Part shown: piece by piece, positions 21,959 to 33,317 of the stretch
Layout of the letters: the number at the start of each line of letters is the position of its first letter
Position numbering within the stretch: position 1 is the stretch's first letter
Assembly: GCF_963676685.1 (NCBI RefSeq)
Contig: NC_092346.1
Location: 79,375,821 to 79,439,820, forward strand
Length of the DNA: 64,000 bases
Direction: 5' to 3'
Source of the DNA: Mytilus edulis
Taxonomy: Eukaryota; Mollusca; Bivalvia; Mytilida; Mytilidae
Program-made: the position numbers and the translations under genes
Notes under the pieces: model-generated
What the model was told of the DNA's origin: nothing
The model's database searches: none
The model's input: only the letters and a program-made list of their open reading frames with translations

Positions 21959-24910
21959 CACTGTGTCTAAACCACACCGGCAAAATTTGTTCGGACTCGA
22001 TGGTATCTAACATCCGGCACAATGACGGAACATTAATAGACAGAAGAAAGATAGGTTTCTCCTTATTTTCTTATTTTTTTTATGATATTGAAGAATATAA
22101 ATACACATACAACTATTTTCTATTGTGATATGCAATATTTTCTACAACCGTTCTATATTAATGGAGAAATAAGTAAAAATGCACGTCAAAATGACGAATT
22201 GAGTGAACCTTGCCTCGAAATTGTTTAATTTCTCGTTAAATTGTTCACATTGTACGGAAAGAAAGGTACGGGAAGATAGATATTGACACGGAGATTGCAA
22301 ATTTAGTTATTATGAGCATCTCAATAATTGTAACTCTGTGTATGGAACGAAAGAAATGGGTCATGTCAAAATGGAACTGGCCGGTTTCGTCAATGTATAC
22401 AACCCGGTTTCGTCATAGATTTCAAAATGCATAACCCGGTTTGGTCAAATAAAAAAAATCATAATCGCATTACATTATAATTGATTATTTAACTTCAGCG
22501 TTCAAAAGGAGTTTTGTGGGTCGTTCGAAAACAAGTTCGTTCACCGGACAGCGGCTTATTATTTATATGAGTCTCAGATTCAAATAAATAATAAGCAAAT
22601 TCCTACTCTTATAGAACACAAATATTTTAATTTTACTTTGCATTCCGAACTTTTTTAACAGCATATTGAGATTAAAGCTCTCTAAATATGCGTTTTCTAT
22701 ATGAGTTATGGGAAAATATGTTGAACATGTTTAAACTTGAAATTAAAGTTTACGGTCTTAAAAATCGAAACACACAATTGATATGTGATTTTCTCGCACA
22801 AAAGAATGGACACCTTTATAAGTAATCTAATCATTCCATGTATGTAATCTTTTCTACCATCGTAAAAAATAAATCTTCTTAAGGATAAACGTTGATAATA
22901 AGACAAATGTATATGCATGCATGCATAATCAACATAGAAAATGAATGTAGGATTACAACTACCGTGCATTAAAATAAAATTTATTTATCACTAATTGTAC
23001 CTATACTGCTATGTACAAATTAGTATAATAGTCTCAGGTCATCGATAAAATTCAATAATAATTATTTTGTTAACATTATTAAAAAAACCGAGTCTGTACT
23101 GTCGCCATTGTGTTATGATGATCGTACACTGACGTTGGTCAATATATTTTGACAATATATACGGACAGACGGATTCAGTTTATTTCAAAGTGGGCGTATT
23201 TCGAACAACTTTTAAATACCGCCGAGCGTAGCGAGTCGAACAATATTTTGATTATTTTTTGCTTTACAAAATCGTTAAATACAGGAATTAATATAGTTTT
23301 GGCAACCGAAGGTGGGTTCGGGGCGTGCAACCTATACGTCATCTAGATTCGCCACTTATCTTATAAAGTGTATACCGAATTAAAATATTGTAAGAAATGA
23401 GAAAACAGGGACACCCGGGAAATCGGATTATGTGAGTTGGATTATGTTTATTATAATAAATGCCGAATATCAAGTTCTTTTTATCGATTTCTATACATTT
23501 TTCTCAAATATATATAAAAGTTATATAGGAAAATGATAAGGCAGACAAATATACAAATAAATCGACTTGGCCGATATCCTAATAAAACTTATTGACCTTT
23601 AATTACGATTTGTTTTTCATTTCTTTGCGTTTTTACACGCCCGTCCCAATTTTGACAGGACGTATTATTGTATACACCCGTCTGTCCGTCCGTCCTTCCA
23701 TCCGTCCGTTCCTCCATCTATCAGTCATTCGGTCCGTCCGTCCGTACGTCCGTCTAGCTATCCGTCTATCTTTCTGTCCAGCGTAAACATGTTGCACTGT
23801 AACTTGAGAACAGCTTATCTAGTTTTCATGAAACTTAACAAAGTTATTTCTTGAAATGGTCAAACGATTTGTAAACCTTTTAGTGAAAATCAAATTAAAT
23901 CTTTTTGAGTTACAGAACTTTGTAAGTAAAACAGGAGTGTGGTTTTTTTTAACATGTCGCGCCATATCTCAAAATGATTTATCATTATTGCATCAAACTT
24001 TACACACTTCTTAGTAATATAAATCTTAACTTCTGCATACTTTAAGGTGATGTTTTAAATTTTGTTTTTTAAGCGTTAATTAGGTTTTCTTTGTAAAAAA
24101 AAAAAGGGGGTCACATACTGCGATGTATCTCAAAACCTATATAAAAAAATTATCATAATGTTAATGTTAAAAAAATAATTAGATATCAGTGTTTGCTATT
24201 GAGTATTTATATTCCATTTAAAATTAGTTTGAAGATCAGTGAAATAACGGATACGACTTTCATAAGGAAAATGTGTAGTACTATAATTATCTAGTATGTA
24301 AATAAATGTAAACACGCCAAGTTTACTTTATAATACATATATATTTAAATTCTTTCGAAAGACAATGTTCAGATCTGTGTTAACGTTGCTTTTCATAAAT
24401 TGTTGGTTTTAAAAAAATATAAAAAACCGGGTGATATATATAGACGAAACCGGGTGTTGTGTAGTAAACAACAATGACGAAACCGGTGTATTTTTATTTG
24501 ACATGACCCATTTCTTTCGTTCCATACACATAAATACAAGTATTGAGATGCTCATAATGACTAGTTTTGCAATCTCTGTGTCAGTATCTATCTTCCCGTA
24601 CCTTTCTTTCCGTACAATGTGAACAATTTAAAGAGAAATTAAACAATTTCGAGGCAAAGTTCACTCAATTCGTCATTTTGACATGCATTTTGACTTATTT
24701 CTCCGTTAATATAGAACGGTTGTAGAAAATATTGCATCTCACAATAGAAAATAGTTGTATATGTATATATATTCTTCGATATCATTAAAAAAAATAAGAA
24801 AATAAGGAGAAACCTATCTTTCTTCTGTATATTGATGTTCCGTCATTGTGCCGGATGTTAGATACCATCGAGTCCGCTCAAATTCTGCCGGTGTGGTTTA
24901 GACACAGTGA
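21959..24910. mobile_element. Long inverted-end element (about 480-bp arms)
   Basis: The left arm, about 21959-22450, begins TCACTGTGTCTAAACCACAC. Its reverse complement, the right arm, runs from about 24430 to 24910, with scattered differences. The arms include matching blocks around atgaacaattt, gaaccttgcctcgaa / ttcgaggcaaagttc and cataacccatttctttcgtt. Near the inner edge both arms have repeated CCGGTTTCGTC motifs. The interior (22450-24430) shows no transposase and holds other repeats, including 23620-24130. It is probably a non-autonomous or foldback DNA element. Confidence 0.7.
23620..24130 (+). repeat. Dispersed bivalve repeat with (CGTC)n microsatellite
   Basis: The segment starts cgcccgtcccaattttgaca, passes through a CCGT/CGTC-rich microsatellite (23680-23780), then cagcttatctagttttcatg. 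A second, diverged half follows with gggggtcacatactgcgatg. I recognise it as a common bivalve repeat. It is nested in the inverted-end element. Confidence 0.55.
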
Positions 24911-26647
24911 TCTTGATAATGTCAGTTTTAGATAAAAAAAAAAAAATGTTTGATACACAATGATTTTAACAAAGCACGATTTTTTTTAGAAACGATACAG
25001 GATCAACTCGCTCAGTATGTCTTTTAGGTGGGATGGGTATTTCATGTGTAAAGTGCACAAAACTTTAATAATTTAATACAATTTCGAGAGTATGAACATT
25101 AAAAGATATTTGGAATTTTAACTATCCGCATCTGATTCACGTCGCCATTGAATAGGTAGTTTTAAAATACGTTGACTGCTGATAAAATAGATGTTAATAA
25201 TTCAGAAAAAGGTTTCGTTGAACCCTTAGAAAATCATCAATAGAGCTTTCTTACAAATTGACGAAAGGTACGAACGAACGCAAAGGGAGCACGTATTTCA
25301 TTTCTACAATAACAGTTAAAAGAGTCTTTATTTTATCCAGTAAAACAGCATTCTTTTCTAAATCAAGTTTATTTAAAAATTAAAAATAATATCGCAAATA
25401 ATACACCATTTTAATATAATTAAACAGAGAAATAGTGTCAAATATTATACACTTACGTCCGATACGTTACTTACGTAAACCACGAGTACACACATTTCCG
25501 CGGGAATATTTTAAGCACGAGTTGCACGATTAACATTTCAATGACATTATTAAAGTACGTTACTTTAAGATTTAACGACAAGATTCACATTTATTTGTAT
25601 TTGTTACAGTACACTTTCAGCAAATTGACAAAGTGGAATATCGAGATTTGCTAAAAACAAAATTGAGATTTGCTAAAAAAACGCTACAATGTTTTTAAAA
25701 AGAAAAGTTGAACAAATCTAGAAAAAAGTCTTAAGACTTTGTATATCAAGAAAAGAAATCTACAATTTTGCACCATATATATTGTGGATTTTATAATGAC
25801 GATTTAACATTACACATGTTTGGAAGATAGACGCGAAGTTGTCACTTATCGTCCAGTGGCTAATATTTTATGAATGTTCAGGACTATAGGCAAAACGCAG
25901 TTATACGCTAAAATAGCCGTCCATTGCTCCGGTGTATCATATATACACATTTAGGGGGCAATGAATATTACCAGGGGAGAGGCGATGATTCAAACGTTAT
26001 GAAACGAGCAACAGCATATGGCATATAGTATGAAGATCATCTTTTTTTCTTCATTTTCATTTTAAGTTATTTTGAGCGTTGCAAATTTTGAATCAAGGAA
26101 GTATTTGTGTTTTTGTTGGGGAATAAGACAATGTATTTTCTTTGACATTTTCTTAGGTTAAACAGTGCAACATTGTAATATTGACTTGAAGAGTTGGAGA
26201 GGGGCCGGTTTTTAGTCTTCTAGGGGCATTTTTTTCGTCTGACTACTCTTTATTTAGAATATTTTGTAGTGTTATCCCCTCCGACCTGGTGGTATCAATA
26301 ATCATATTCTAACCTATCGTACGTCCCGAAATCATAAATATATCTTGAGAAAAATCCAATTTTATAAGTGTCGTTGCATACACGATAATTGTCCGAAGTT
26401 CCACGACTATTATTTAAATATGTCAAAATAAAGGATCCCTAAAACGAGTCTTACGTACGATTCGTCAAGCATACGTACCTTTCGTCAATTTGTAAGAAAG
26501 CTCTAATATAACGTTAACTGAAAGGACACTTATGTAATTTAGGTATCAGATAAAGTGAAGGAAGAATCAGTTATTCATCTTTGTTTAAAATTCCAAACAG
26601 ACCTATCTCAATCAAGGATTTCCTCCTTGGTAAGTGCCTTGGGACAT
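24911..26647. other. Intergenic region
   Basis: No gene is supported. At 25850-25960 there is a diverged copy of the repeat seen at 35665-36115 (cgtccagtggctaatatttt). The rest is AT-rich unique-looking sequence. Confidence 0.45.
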
Positions 26648-26743
26648 GGGCGGATCCAGGGGGGATTGGTTAATAATATAGGGAACCACTAGAGCGTGAC
26701 TGGAGCGCGACCCCCATTATAAAAAGTTCTTGATCCACCACTG
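26648..26743. repeat. Short MITE-like element, copy 2
   Basis: The copy runs from gggcggatccagg to cttgatccaccactg and contains agcgtgactggagcg, as in the copy at 19030-19168. The GC core is largely lost. It is short and non-coding. Confidence 0.55.
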
Positions 26744-27519
26744 CGTTGTGGTATATGTTGAGTTTCCAAGTGAATTATCAATACACAATTCATTTGGCAA
26801 GCAGTTTATGTAATTTAATTTACACACAAACTCTGTTTTACTATGGGCTTTATGCGCTTTTATGCGCGAAGACAACAACATACTTGTCATGGGAGTAGGA
26901 CATGTGCTTTGCAATATTTATTCCTTAAAAGACAAATGAAGCTTGTGTTTTCATAGACACCTCCAGGTTTTTAATTCGGATTTTTATCAACGACTTCAAA
27001 GTATCTACTCTTTTTTCCCGCGTTAAATCCAATCATTGCCTGGCAATATCCTCGATTGAATCTATTAGTTTTTTGAAGTTATGTTTTCAATTGATTTTTT
27101 TAATATATGTATGGGAATGTTAATTTAAGTGTGTACTGTTTGTTGCTAAATGTCTTCATAGACCCGATATCACAAGGTTTGTCGGTATTCGTCTGTTTTC
27201 GGTCCAGATTCATCCTCAACACAGTGCTTTGCAACTGAGGTATCATTTCTGAATTCACAAGGGTAGCATATTTCATGCGCACAACCATCTTTGGTGTACC
27301 TACCTATTATCATAACGTTCTTGCATAGTTATGTCCAGAATATCGGTGTCATAAACATAACATTTCCCACTAATATCAATCATTTCATCTATCTCTTTGC
27401 TCCTGTAAATGTGCAATTTCCCTTATTTTACTATTGCATGTTCGTAAATGTGTATTCGGTACATTCCTACATTCATTTTTGCTCAATTGTTAGAAGCTTT
27501 CATCGTGTGTTTTTTTGTA

Positions 27520-27665
27520 GCAGTTTGGTGTTTCTGTTGTTCCAATGTTTTCTTTTATAGGTGATATGTCTTTCCCTCGATTTTAGTTAGTAACCTGGAA
27601 TTGTTATTGCTCAATCGATTTTAGACTTTTGAACAGCGGTATACTACTGTTGCTTTCATTCACTT
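27520..27665 (+). repeat. Dispersed repeat ('gaacagcggtatactactgttgc'), copy 1
   Basis: The copy contains gtttggtgtttctgttgttc, then tttgaacagcggtatactac. A reverse copy lies at 31205-31385 and a direct copy at 36480-36660. No coding potential. Confidence 0.6.
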
Positions 27666-28081
27666 TCCTTAATGTCATATTCATGCAATTTGCAGACCAT
27701 CATCTTTCTGTACAATTTTTTCTCGTAGTAAATATTTATTCTTTATCAAATAATTGTGTATTTGGAATAGAACGTTGAGGTGTGGCGCGCAATGGTTCTT
27801 GCCATGCACGTAACATAGCAATGTTTTTGTTGTATCCTTTCAGTTCACCATCTCAAGTGGCACCTAGTATGCTTTGTGCGTTTTTCAATATCTGTTAACT
27901 TACAACCTTGATAAATTTACTTTTCTTTTGATAGGGTTGAAACTTTATTGATCTCTTTTACTTTAATTGAAAGTTTTATATTTGTATTCTTTTTTTTTAT
28001 TATCATTTTTTTTAAATATAAATAATATCTATATGTTAATAGAGGAAATAGGTGAAATTTGGCATCAATTAATTAAGCTTC

Positions 28082-28135
28082 AATCCTAGGCAATAAGCTA
28101 ACGCAAGTCTGTGCGTTAGCTTATTGCCTAGGATT
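28082..28135. repeat. Perfect 24-bp stem hairpin
   Basis: The arms 28082-28105 (aatcctaggcaataagctaa, then cgca) and 28112-28135 are exact inverse copies around a 6-base loop (agtctg). The hairpin lies in the left end of the 28052-30614 element, and its cctaggcaataag core recurs at the other end. Confidence 0.9.
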
Positions 28136-29179
28136 TATTTAGTATATTACCTTATGTTCGGCATTATAGTTAAATCCTGAAAATTAAGTTTAGGCATTAC
28201 TTTTCATGCCTAAATGAAAATAAGAGTAAATGAAAAATAATTCATTCAAAGTTAAACAACATTTGTACATAATAAAAGAATAAGAACTGAAGTTTAAATG
28301 TCAATTACATAAAATAAAATCATAAGTAAAATATTGATATTACAACTCATTGAATAACCATCTAAACATAAATGTCAACTTGTAGTTGGGTAGTTGTTTC
28401 ATCGGCAATCATACTACATCTCCTTGTTTCTATATTGAGAGAAAATTGCATTGAAATTTATGTGTTACCAATCTGTGCAGAGGTATGGAACAGACTATTT
28501 CCTAGTTTCATTTTTTTCTATCATTTGTATACTTGGTGGTCGTCTAATACCTTCATAATATAGAGCAGAATTCTTTTGTATATGAACGTATTTTATTCTG
28601 CCTGGCCACGGTTAATTCGTTGATCCTCATCCATGCAGTAAACTTGTCATGAATATTTCAGTTTGATTCCTCAATAATACTCTATTGGATATGCATCGGC
28701 TTTCCGTGAACAATAACTAGTTCTGGCCACATTAGTATTAATTAAGATATGACCTTAGCTGTTAATCCATGACCTGTGTCATTTTGCTGTTTGTGAGGCA
28801 CATCAAATATTGTGAAAACATAGACCAAATAAGAAGCAATTTTTGAAGCACTTGTTGACGAAAGACCTGTAGAAACATACTTATTGGTACACTATCTTTG
28901 TTTGATAATCGATCAGATCAACTTGTTCTTTCTGCAAAACTCTTTGGATAAACGGGTTGTACCCCTATAATGACATTGTTACCTATTATGTCTGTTTGCT
29001 TTGTTCACACATCGTTACCAGTGGATTTTATGTGACTGTCACACAAGTGAGAGGTTTAGCTAGCTATAAAACCAGGTTTAATCCGCCATTTTCTACATAA
29101 GAAAATGTCTACACCAAGTCGGCATAACGACAGTTGTTATTCATTTGTTTGATTTGATTTTGCTTTTGCCATTTTGAAT

Positions 29180-29745
29180 TTAAAGTCATATGAAACGAGT
29201 GAGTGGTGAAAAATAATGTTTTTCCAATTCTTGAACCAATGCATGTATATATCACAAAATAAGTCCTCTGTGCACGATTTTATCATTATTTACGCAAATA
29301 TATCGTATAATCGTCAATTTTTTTTCTCTCTGTGTTATGATTTAACAAATATGGCTGCTCATTAAATGCCGTGTTTTGAAGCCGAAGTTTACCGATTGTC
29401 ACCTTATAGTAAATAAATTACAAAAAGCATGGGTATTGAGCACGTGCTTAACATGTACAATCAGATAATTGTTTATTTTAATGACAGATTCATGCGTATT
29501 GCGATCACCGGATTTTTACGAGGAGGGTTACGCTCAGGTCACTATGCATACGGAAAATATGTCGGCGAATTGCTTCCTGGAAGCAAGCAATTAAAAATAA
29601 GTAAACTTCTTCTAAATGTGGACAAATTAAAGAATTTTCCTCAGAAAAAAGTATATGTACAAAAGTTTTATAATGAAAACTATCCATTTAGTTATAAAAA
29701 ACAGATGCATATTATTTTTTAATTTGAGGTTTCATATGACTTTAA
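29180..29745. mobile_element. MITE, 566 bp, 17-bp inverted ends
   Basis: The left end ttaaagtcatatgaaac (29180-29196) and right end gtttcatatgactttaa (29729-29745) are exact complements. The interior contains an open frame at 29429-29722 without any recognisable domain, which I take as chance. The element is nested in the larger 28052-30614 element. Confidence 0.75.
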
Positions 29746-30614
29746 TCGGAGTTCAGTATTTTTAATTTTATTGTTACTACTACTCGCTTTCCTATTTGAT
29801 CATGTTACAATTTTCACAAAATGGAAGAAAAGTACATTTGGATGTGGGAAATTGCTTGCAAAGCCATTATTAATTTGTTTAATTTTTTATAATAATATAA
29901 TAATGCCGCTCTGACATATTTCTTGTGCATTATTCTCAAAATACCACATATTAACAGTTTTTCTAGAAAAACATAAACTTTTAAATATCTCTCATCATTC
30001 TCTCTTACTTAAATCTTTGTGTTTCAAACCTCCAATGGTAAAATATGGTCATACTATTTCAAATTGTAATAGTGTATAATTGCCTTATTTTCTGATTATA
30101 AGTTTAATCTTGGCCAAATGATTACTGTACCTTTTCCTTGGGTATAGGAATTTATATTCCACAAAGATTAAAGAATGTTTCTGTTTCTTTCATGTTAATA
30201 CTCCAGATTAAGATATGAAAAGACAAAATGAGTATTAAGAAAATTTACATACCTAATAAAAACAGATGGAAAGATGATCAGACAAGCAAAGTTTCATATC
30301 TCCAGTTGTCCATTTTTAACTAACTGAAATATGCTCGACAAAAGATGAAGATCTTTAAATCAGTATATATTAATTTTTGGAATATATTTTTTTTAATAGT
30401 TTTTATTAAGAATATTTCACATAATTAACTAGCATTTGGACCAAGAACAAAAATCTCAAAATTAAATTATTGCCTGAAATGATGTTTGGCAAAAGGTTGA
30501 ATAATCATCATCAGATTTCAGGAAATAAGTTCAATGCCTTGACATTTCAGGCAATAGCGAAATACCTAGGCGTTTTCTTATTGCCTAGAATATAAGCTTA
30601 ATGCCTGATTTCAC

Positions 30615-31928
30615 TTGTTGCCGCTAGCATTTATATAATTACCACGTAAAATTGAAATGAGTTGATCCCTGAAAAATGAAAGTCTATTGTGGCTATATCT
30701 GCTCCCTTTCAAATTCCTGCATTTTGCATTTTTATGTTTTACGTTGATCTTTCTTTTTCTTTTGGCTTCAAGATTTTGTTTCATGGCTTTATTATTATTT
30801 TGTTTGTAGATATTTATAATGTCTCTGTTAGCTTGGTCTGTTTTGTGAGGCAATGGTCAGCATTCATTGCTTTTAAACTGGTCGAAGAAAAATAACTAAA
30901 ATTCAATACTTACCGGTTTGGTGAATGGAGCTGACCGTCGTAGTAGGTTCTGCTGTCACTGATGTACACATTCACACCAGTATAGAAAGGTGTTATATAA
31001 GCATACAGCTAATATATACATAAATTGTTTTCTTTCGACTTACTAAAAATATCATTATAGTTCTTGATGATGGTGGTCGTCGTGAGCTTTCAAAATGTCC
31101 ACTGGTTCCAAGAATTAAGTGAAGATGAAAATGACACTTTTTAATTCATATAAATTTCCCGCGCCTGAAGCGGATTCTGTATTGCCTCTCATTGGGAACA
31201 GTATAATCCAAACATTCGGAATAAAAGCAACAGAAGTATACCGCTGTTCAAAATTCATATATCGATTGATAGAACACAAATCCGGGTTACAAACTAAAAC
31301 CGAGGGAAACACATCAACTATAAGAGGAAAACAACGAAACAACAGAAACACTGATGTGCAAACAAAAAACAAACGATAATGCAACATATGTATAGATACG
31401 AACTATAAGATAACAACTGCCAAATTCCTGACTTGGTACAAGACATTTTTAAGAAAAAATGGTGGGTTGGACCTGGTTTTGTTGCTAGTAGCCAAACCTC
31501 GCGCTTTATGGCAAAGTATATATAGTATTACCTCTAAAATGACAACATTACATTAGCCAGGGATACATTAATACGTATTAACTATAGGAGCTAAATATAT
31601 ACGGCATACACACATAGTTAAATACATCTACGGGTAACATTGTCAGAGGAGTTGCAACAAATAATTTTCCTAGTTAATTCCCAATCAAACAACGGTTTAA
31701 TCTAAAGAAACTATTTTACATGTTATAAATCATGTCAGTATCGAAGCACTGATTTCTAAGCCCTTGGGAACTTACTTAGTGGGTATTATGCTGTCAACCA
31801 AGTTTTAAACAAACTTTTGTATACTTCTTCTACTTAGTACAGAAAACTAACAGTTTGCCGGGCTATAATTATAGTATATTGTTTTCTGTAAATGCTAAAT
31901 ACTATATTAAACATAATATAGGGACTCG
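30615..31928. other. Intergenic region with dispersed repeats
   Basis: The region contains a minus-strand copy of the 'gaacagcggtatac' repeat (31205-31385) followed by a block of the 'cctgacttgg' repeat (31405-31510). No gene is supported. Overlapping open frames on both strands at 31115-31387 fall within the repeat. Confidence 0.5.
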
Positions 31929-32318
31929 AAATAAACATTGTAACATCAAGCTATAAATAAACATTGTAACATCAAGCTATAAATAAACATTGTAACATCA
32001 AGCTATAAATAAACATTGTAACATCAAGCTATAAATAAACATTGTAACATCAAGCTATAAATAAACATTGTAACATCAAGCTATAAATAAACATTGTAAC
32101 ATCAAGCTATAAATAAACATTGTGACATCAAGCTATAAATAAACATTATAACATCAAGCTATAAATAAACATTGTAACATCAAGCTATAAATAAACATTG
32201 TAACATCAAGCTATAAATAAACATTGTAACATCAAGCTATAAATAAACATTGTGACATCAAGCTATAAATAAACATTGTAACATCAAGCTATAAATAAAC
32301 ATTGTAACATCAAGCTAT
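31929..32318 (+). repeat. Minisatellite, 15 x 26 bp
   Basis: There are exactly fifteen tandem units of 26 bp (unit aaataaacattgtaacatca + agctat), 390 bp in all. Units 8 and 13 have gtgaca in place of gtaaca and unit 9 has attataaca; the others look identical. Every unit contains AATAAA on the plus strand. The high homogeneity suggests recent expansion. Confidence 0.95.
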
Positions 32319-32509
32319 AAAAAAGAGAGACGATACCTTAAAACACATTCTTACTTACACAACACAGAATTTAATTATTTAAGCTATTTTCTGCCAAATT
32401 TTTTTGCATAGTTTCAGTTCTATAAGATTAATGCTGATGGTCTAAGATCGTTCCGTCGCGGTTCTTCAAACGTGTACAACATTTATTTCTAAAAGCCAAA
32501 ATTAAAAAA

Positions 32510-32860
32510 ATTCCAAAGAAAAATTCTGATCGGAAAGTCCCTTATCAAATGTCAAAATCAAAAGCTCCCATTGGGGTTCGTGTTGTTTATTCTTTAGTTT
32601 TCTATGTTGTGTCATGTGTACTATTGTTTTTCTGTTTGTCTTTTTTCATTTTTAGCCATGGCGTTGTCAGTTTGTTTTAGATTTATGAGTTTGACTGTCC
32701 CTTTGGTATCTTTCGTCCCTCTTTTAAACGAATGGAAAACAACTGTCATATTCCTGACTTGGAATGTGCATTTTCTCATCTCAGTTTCTCATGTAGAAAT
32801 GGTGGATTAAATCTGGTTTTATAGATAGCTTAACCTTTCACTTGTATGACCTTCGCATAA
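32510..32860 (+). repeat. 3' end of a mussel RT element joined to a 'cctgacttgg' repeat
   Basis: Blocks such as tggggttcgtgttgtttatt, gttttctatgttgtgtcatg, agccatggcgttgtcagttt and tgactgtccctttggtatct are the conserved 3' untranslated end of a dispersed RT element. At 32740 the sequence switches to the repeat seen at 19980-20100. The short open frames here belong to the repeat. Confidence 0.6.
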
Positions 32861-33151
32861 AATTCCATTATATTTACAACAATATGTGAACAAAATATTC
32901 ATATATGATAGGAAGAACTATCAAAAATAGGGGTACAGCAGTCAACATAGTGCTATAACTATAATGTTAATCACTATGAAAATACAAATATGTCAACAAA
33001 GACAACGAAAAGGCATATAGACAAAGCACAGAAGCAAAAAAACGAAAAAAAGAATACATTATTCAATTTTATCGTTTTTCATTACAAAAATGTGACTAGA
33101 CAAATTAAATATTGATTTTTGATGGAACAAGGGAGAATACTGTGTTAAGAT

Positions 33152-33317
33152 ATGCTTTCAAATTTAGCATGGCTGAGAATTTCTCCGATCTGTGTAAATT
33201 ATGCTCGCAGATTTGTCAATACATTGCCTTTGCCGAAATATATCAAATCAAGACATTACATAGGTTATAGGAATCACCTGAATATTGTTACGTCAAATAG
33301 ATGTACTTTATTTAACG
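33152..33317 (+). CDS. Rhodanese gene exon 1, targeting sequence
   Basis: The exon encodes residues 1-55, ends in phase 1 and has donor gtaagt. The peptide is rich in Arg, Asn and hydrophobic residues and has no Asp or Glu. That is typical of a mitochondrial presequence, so the location call is inference. Confidence 0.82.

Larger units (their letters stand above)
28052..30614. mobile_element. 2.56-kb inverted-end element with subterminal palindromes
   Basis: The left end reads GTGAAATTTGGCATC...AAGCTT...CTAGGCAATAAG. The right end, complemented, reads GTGAAATCAGGCATTAAGCTT...CTAGGCAATAAG...ACGCCTAGG, with both ends in the same order and similar spacing. Related blocks (attgcctgaaat, ttcaggcaat) recur inside the right end. 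The interior has no transposase. It holds a nested MITE (29180-29745) and a minus-strand dispersed repeat (29035-29110). I call it a non-autonomous DNA element. The ends are diverged, so the boundaries are approximate. Confidence 0.5.

Noticed and set aside
29429..29722. 97-codon open frame inside the MITE
   Set aside because: No recognisable domain. It lies wholly within a 566-bp element with inverted ends, so a chance frame is more likely.
31929..32318. CRISPR-like array
   Set aside because: The units are contiguous 26-bp tandem copies with no spacers, in a eukaryotic genome.
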